Shown in pieces: positions 6,436 through 8,009 of a DNA stretch of 8,009 bases. Source of the DNA: Melioribacteraceae bacterium (GTDB taxonomy: Bacteria > Bacteroidota > Ignavibacteria > Ignavibacteriales > Melioribacteraceae); assembly GCA_026987055.1 (NCBI GenBank), contig JALSNL010000402.1:1-8009 (forward strand), in the 5' to 3' direction. The notes beneath the pieces are model-generated. The model was not told where the DNA came from, did no database searches, and saw only the letters and a list, made by a program, of their open reading frames with translations. Within the stretch, counting starts at the first letter, position 1. Every line of letters starts with the position of its first letter. A program made the position numbers and the translations under genes.

Positions 6436-6467
6436 TTTGAAATTCTGAATAAAAATCCGTAACTTTG
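6436..6467 (+). promoter_or_regulatory. Consensus Bacteroidota-type promoter for the helicase gene
   Basis: TTTG (6436-6439), a 20-base spacer, then TAACTTTG (6460-6467), a full match to TAnnTTTG. Transcription would begin around 6474, giving a leader of about 20 bases before the GTG at 6493. This is the strongest promoter candidate in the window and the main taxonomic clue. Confidence 0.75.
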
Positions 6468-6492
6468 CAACCTTGCAAAAAACGAGGTACAC

Positions 6493-8009
6493 GTGAAGAT
6501 ACTAAACAAATTAAACGAACAACAAAGACAAGCAGTAGAATTTAACACAGCTCCAAATATGATAGTTGCCGGAGCCGGTTCCGGTAAAACAAGAGTTTTA
6601 ACTTACAAAATTGCTTACCTAATTGAAAAAGGATATGATCCTACCACAATTTTGGCTTTAACATTTACAAATAAAGCCGCAAAAGAAATGAAAGAAAGAA
6701 TAAAAAAATTAATTGGTGCCAAAGCTAATAAAATTTGGATGGGTACTTTCCATTCAATTTTCGGTAGAATTTTAAGAATGGAAGCCGAAAAATTAGGTTA
6801 TACTTCCAACTTTTCAATTTATGATAGAGAAGATTCGGTTTCATTGGTAAATAATGTTATGCAGGCGTTAAATATTTCGCTTGATGGTTTTAATGCATCT
6901 TCGGTTCAGCATAAAATCAGTTCCTTAAAAAACCAAATGATTTCTCCGGAAGAATTTGAAAAACATATTGCATCAAATTTGATTCAACGTAAAATTGCAC
7001 AAATATATCTTGAATATAATAAACGTTTGAAAGACAATAACTCAATGGATTTTGATGATTTGTTACTAAAACCAATTGAGTTATTTACTCATCATCAAAG
7101 AATATTACAAAAATACAGAGGACGTTTTAAGTACATTTTAGTTGATGAATATCAAGATACAAATAAAGCCCAATATGAATTACTTAAATTACTAACTACC
7201 AGCAGAATTAAGATTTGCGTAGTTGGTGATGATGCGCAAAGTATTTACGGATGGCGCGGCGCAGAAATTAAAAATATGCTCAATTTCGAAAAAGATTTTC
7301 CGAAAGCTAAAACTTTTAGGTTGGAACAAAATTACAGATCAACAGGAATTATTTTAAAAGCTGCAGACTCCGTAATAAAAAATAATTCTAACCAAATTGC
7401 CAAAACGTTGTGGACGGAAAATAACGATGGCGAACAAATTTCCATTTTAAGATGTACCGATGAAAAAGACGAAGCATTTAAAATTGCAAAACAAATTAAA
7501 GAAGAAATTACAAAGCGTAAACTTTCACTTAATGATATAGCAATACTTTATCGTATGAATTCCCAATCGCGTGCTTTGGAAGAAGCATTAAAGAGAGAAA
7601 AATTACCTTATAAAATTATTGGCGGTGTAGAGTTTTACCGAAGGAAAGAAATAAAAAATATTATCGCTTATCTAAGAGTTCTGGCAAATCAAGATGATGA
7701 AGAAAGTTTATTAAGAATAATGAATTATCCCCAAAGAGGAATCGGGAATACTTCCATAAGTAAAATGATAGCTTTTGCAAGAAGACAAAATATTACTTTA
7801 TTTACAACAATGGCAAGAGTTTTTGAAGTTATTGAAGTTAAAGAAAGAATACAAAAAAATACAAAAGAATTTAAACTATTTCTTAATAAATACATTGAAC
7901 TTAAAGATAAATTATCTTTATACGAATTAACTTCGGCATTAGTTGATGAACTTGGTATTCTTAGAATGTTCAAAGAAGAAAACACAGCGGAATCTTTGGG
8001 AAGATATGA
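6493..8009 (+). CDS. uvrD: UvrD/PcrA-type superfamily 1 DNA helicase (3' partial)
   Basis: The frame is open to the right edge, giving 505 complete codons of a protein usually near 700-800 residues. It is an ATP-driven 3'-5' DNA helicase used in repair and clearing of blocked forks. Visible motifs, in order: Q motif LNEQQRQAV (7-15), Walker A GAGSGKT (27-33), motif Ia LTFTNKAAKEM, MGTFHS, Walker B VDEYQDT (217-223), motif III VVGDDAQSIYGWRGA (243-257), motif IV EQNYRST (278-284), then YRMNSQSR (353-360) and GGVEFYRRKEI (377-387) leading into domain 2B. Motifs V and VI and the C-terminus lie beyond the window. The start is GTG 6493, chosen because GAGGT (6484-6488) lies just upstream and the protein begins at the normal point before the Q motif. 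UvrD and PcrA cannot be separated without the C-terminus. It has its own promoter and appears independent of the GmrSD-like gene. Confidence 0.93.
   Translation, partial: MKILNKLNEQQRQAVEFNTAPNMIVAGAGSGKTRVLTYKIAYLIEKGYDPTTILALTFTNKAAKEMKERIKKLIGAKANKIWMGTFHSIFGRILRMEAEKLGYTSNFSIYDREDSVSLVNNVMQALNISLDGFNASSVQHKISSLKNQMISPEEFEKHIASNLIQRKIAQIYLEYNKRLKDNNSMDFDDLLLKPIELFTHHQRILQKYRGRFKYILVDEYQDTNKAQYELLKLLTTSRIKICVVGDDAQSIYGWRGAEIKNMLNFEKDFPKAKTFRLEQNYRSTGIILKAADSVIKNNSNQIAKTLWTENNDGEQISILRCTDEKDEAFKIAKQIKEEITKRKLSLNDIAILYRMNSQSRALEEALKREKLPYKIIGGVEFYRRKEIKNIIAYLRVLANQDDEESLLRIMNYPQRGIGNTSISKMIAFARRQNITLFTTMARVFEVIEVKERIQKNTKEFKLFLNKYIELKDKLSLYELTSALVDELGILRMFKEENTAESLGRY

Larger units (their letters stand above)
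6206..6492. other. AT-rich spacer between the GmrSD-like gene and the helicase gene
   Basis: No coding region or RNA gene is visible in this 287-base gap. It contains a probable weak terminator (6207-6258), the right copy of a 12-base repeat (6256-6267), a small perfect hairpin TTATGG-GAACA-CCATAA (6281-6297) with no T run, and the helicase promoter and ribosome site at its right end. Confidence 0.6.

Noticed and set aside
4211..6492. CRISPR array, toxin-antitoxin pair or mobile-element ends around the defence gene.
   Set aside because: No regularly spaced repeats, second small gene, transposase, integrase or terminal inverted repeats were found in either spacer.
6366..6548. Minus-strand open frame across the helicase promoter and start.
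   Set aside because: It overlaps a consensus promoter and the helicase N-terminus and shows no recognisable protein features.

Overview
The window comes from an AT-rich bacterial chromosome. Four intergenic sites fit, exactly or nearly, the promoter pattern TTTG-N20-TAnnTTTG typical of Bacteroidota and relatives. The best copy lies just upstream of the helicase gene. Weak or absent Shine-Dalgarno sites at some genes and a tRNA gene without an encoded CCA end agree with that. I place it in Bacteroidota or the wider FCB group (an Ignavibacteria-like lineage is possible) and cannot go further from the sequence.

Layout. Positions 1-437 hold the 3' end of a PreA-like (dihydropyrimidine or dihydroorotate dehydrogenase type) gene with a C-terminal two-cluster ferredoxin domain. 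A strong hairpin at 461-494 separates it from a convergent tRNA gene with a CAU anticodon (496-569, minus strand), probably the lysidine-type tRNA-Ile2. The gap 570-823 carries a divergent pair of putative promoters. A plus-strand cluster follows: an OPT-family transporter (824-2833), a stand-alone PqqD-like/RRE-fold protein (2905-3237) and a small M29-type aminopeptidase that starts at a TTG codon (3251-4210). Positions 4502-6205 hold a single-gene DUF262-DUF1524 protein, the GmrSD-like architecture of modification-dependent restriction enzymes. It sits alone between two very AT-rich spacers. The window ends inside a UvrD/PcrA helicase gene (6493-8009, open at the edge).

How the genes may work together. 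The transporter and aminopeptidase make a plausible peptide-salvage pair (uptake, then hydrolysis). The PqqD-like protein between them is the least explained part, because no radical-SAM or other peptide-modifying partner is visible. The GmrSD-like gene looks like an accessory defence gene dropped between housekeeping genes. A 12-base direct repeat brackets it, but that repeat is weak evidence in such AT-rich DNA. No CRISPR array, transposase, integrase or rRNA was seen.
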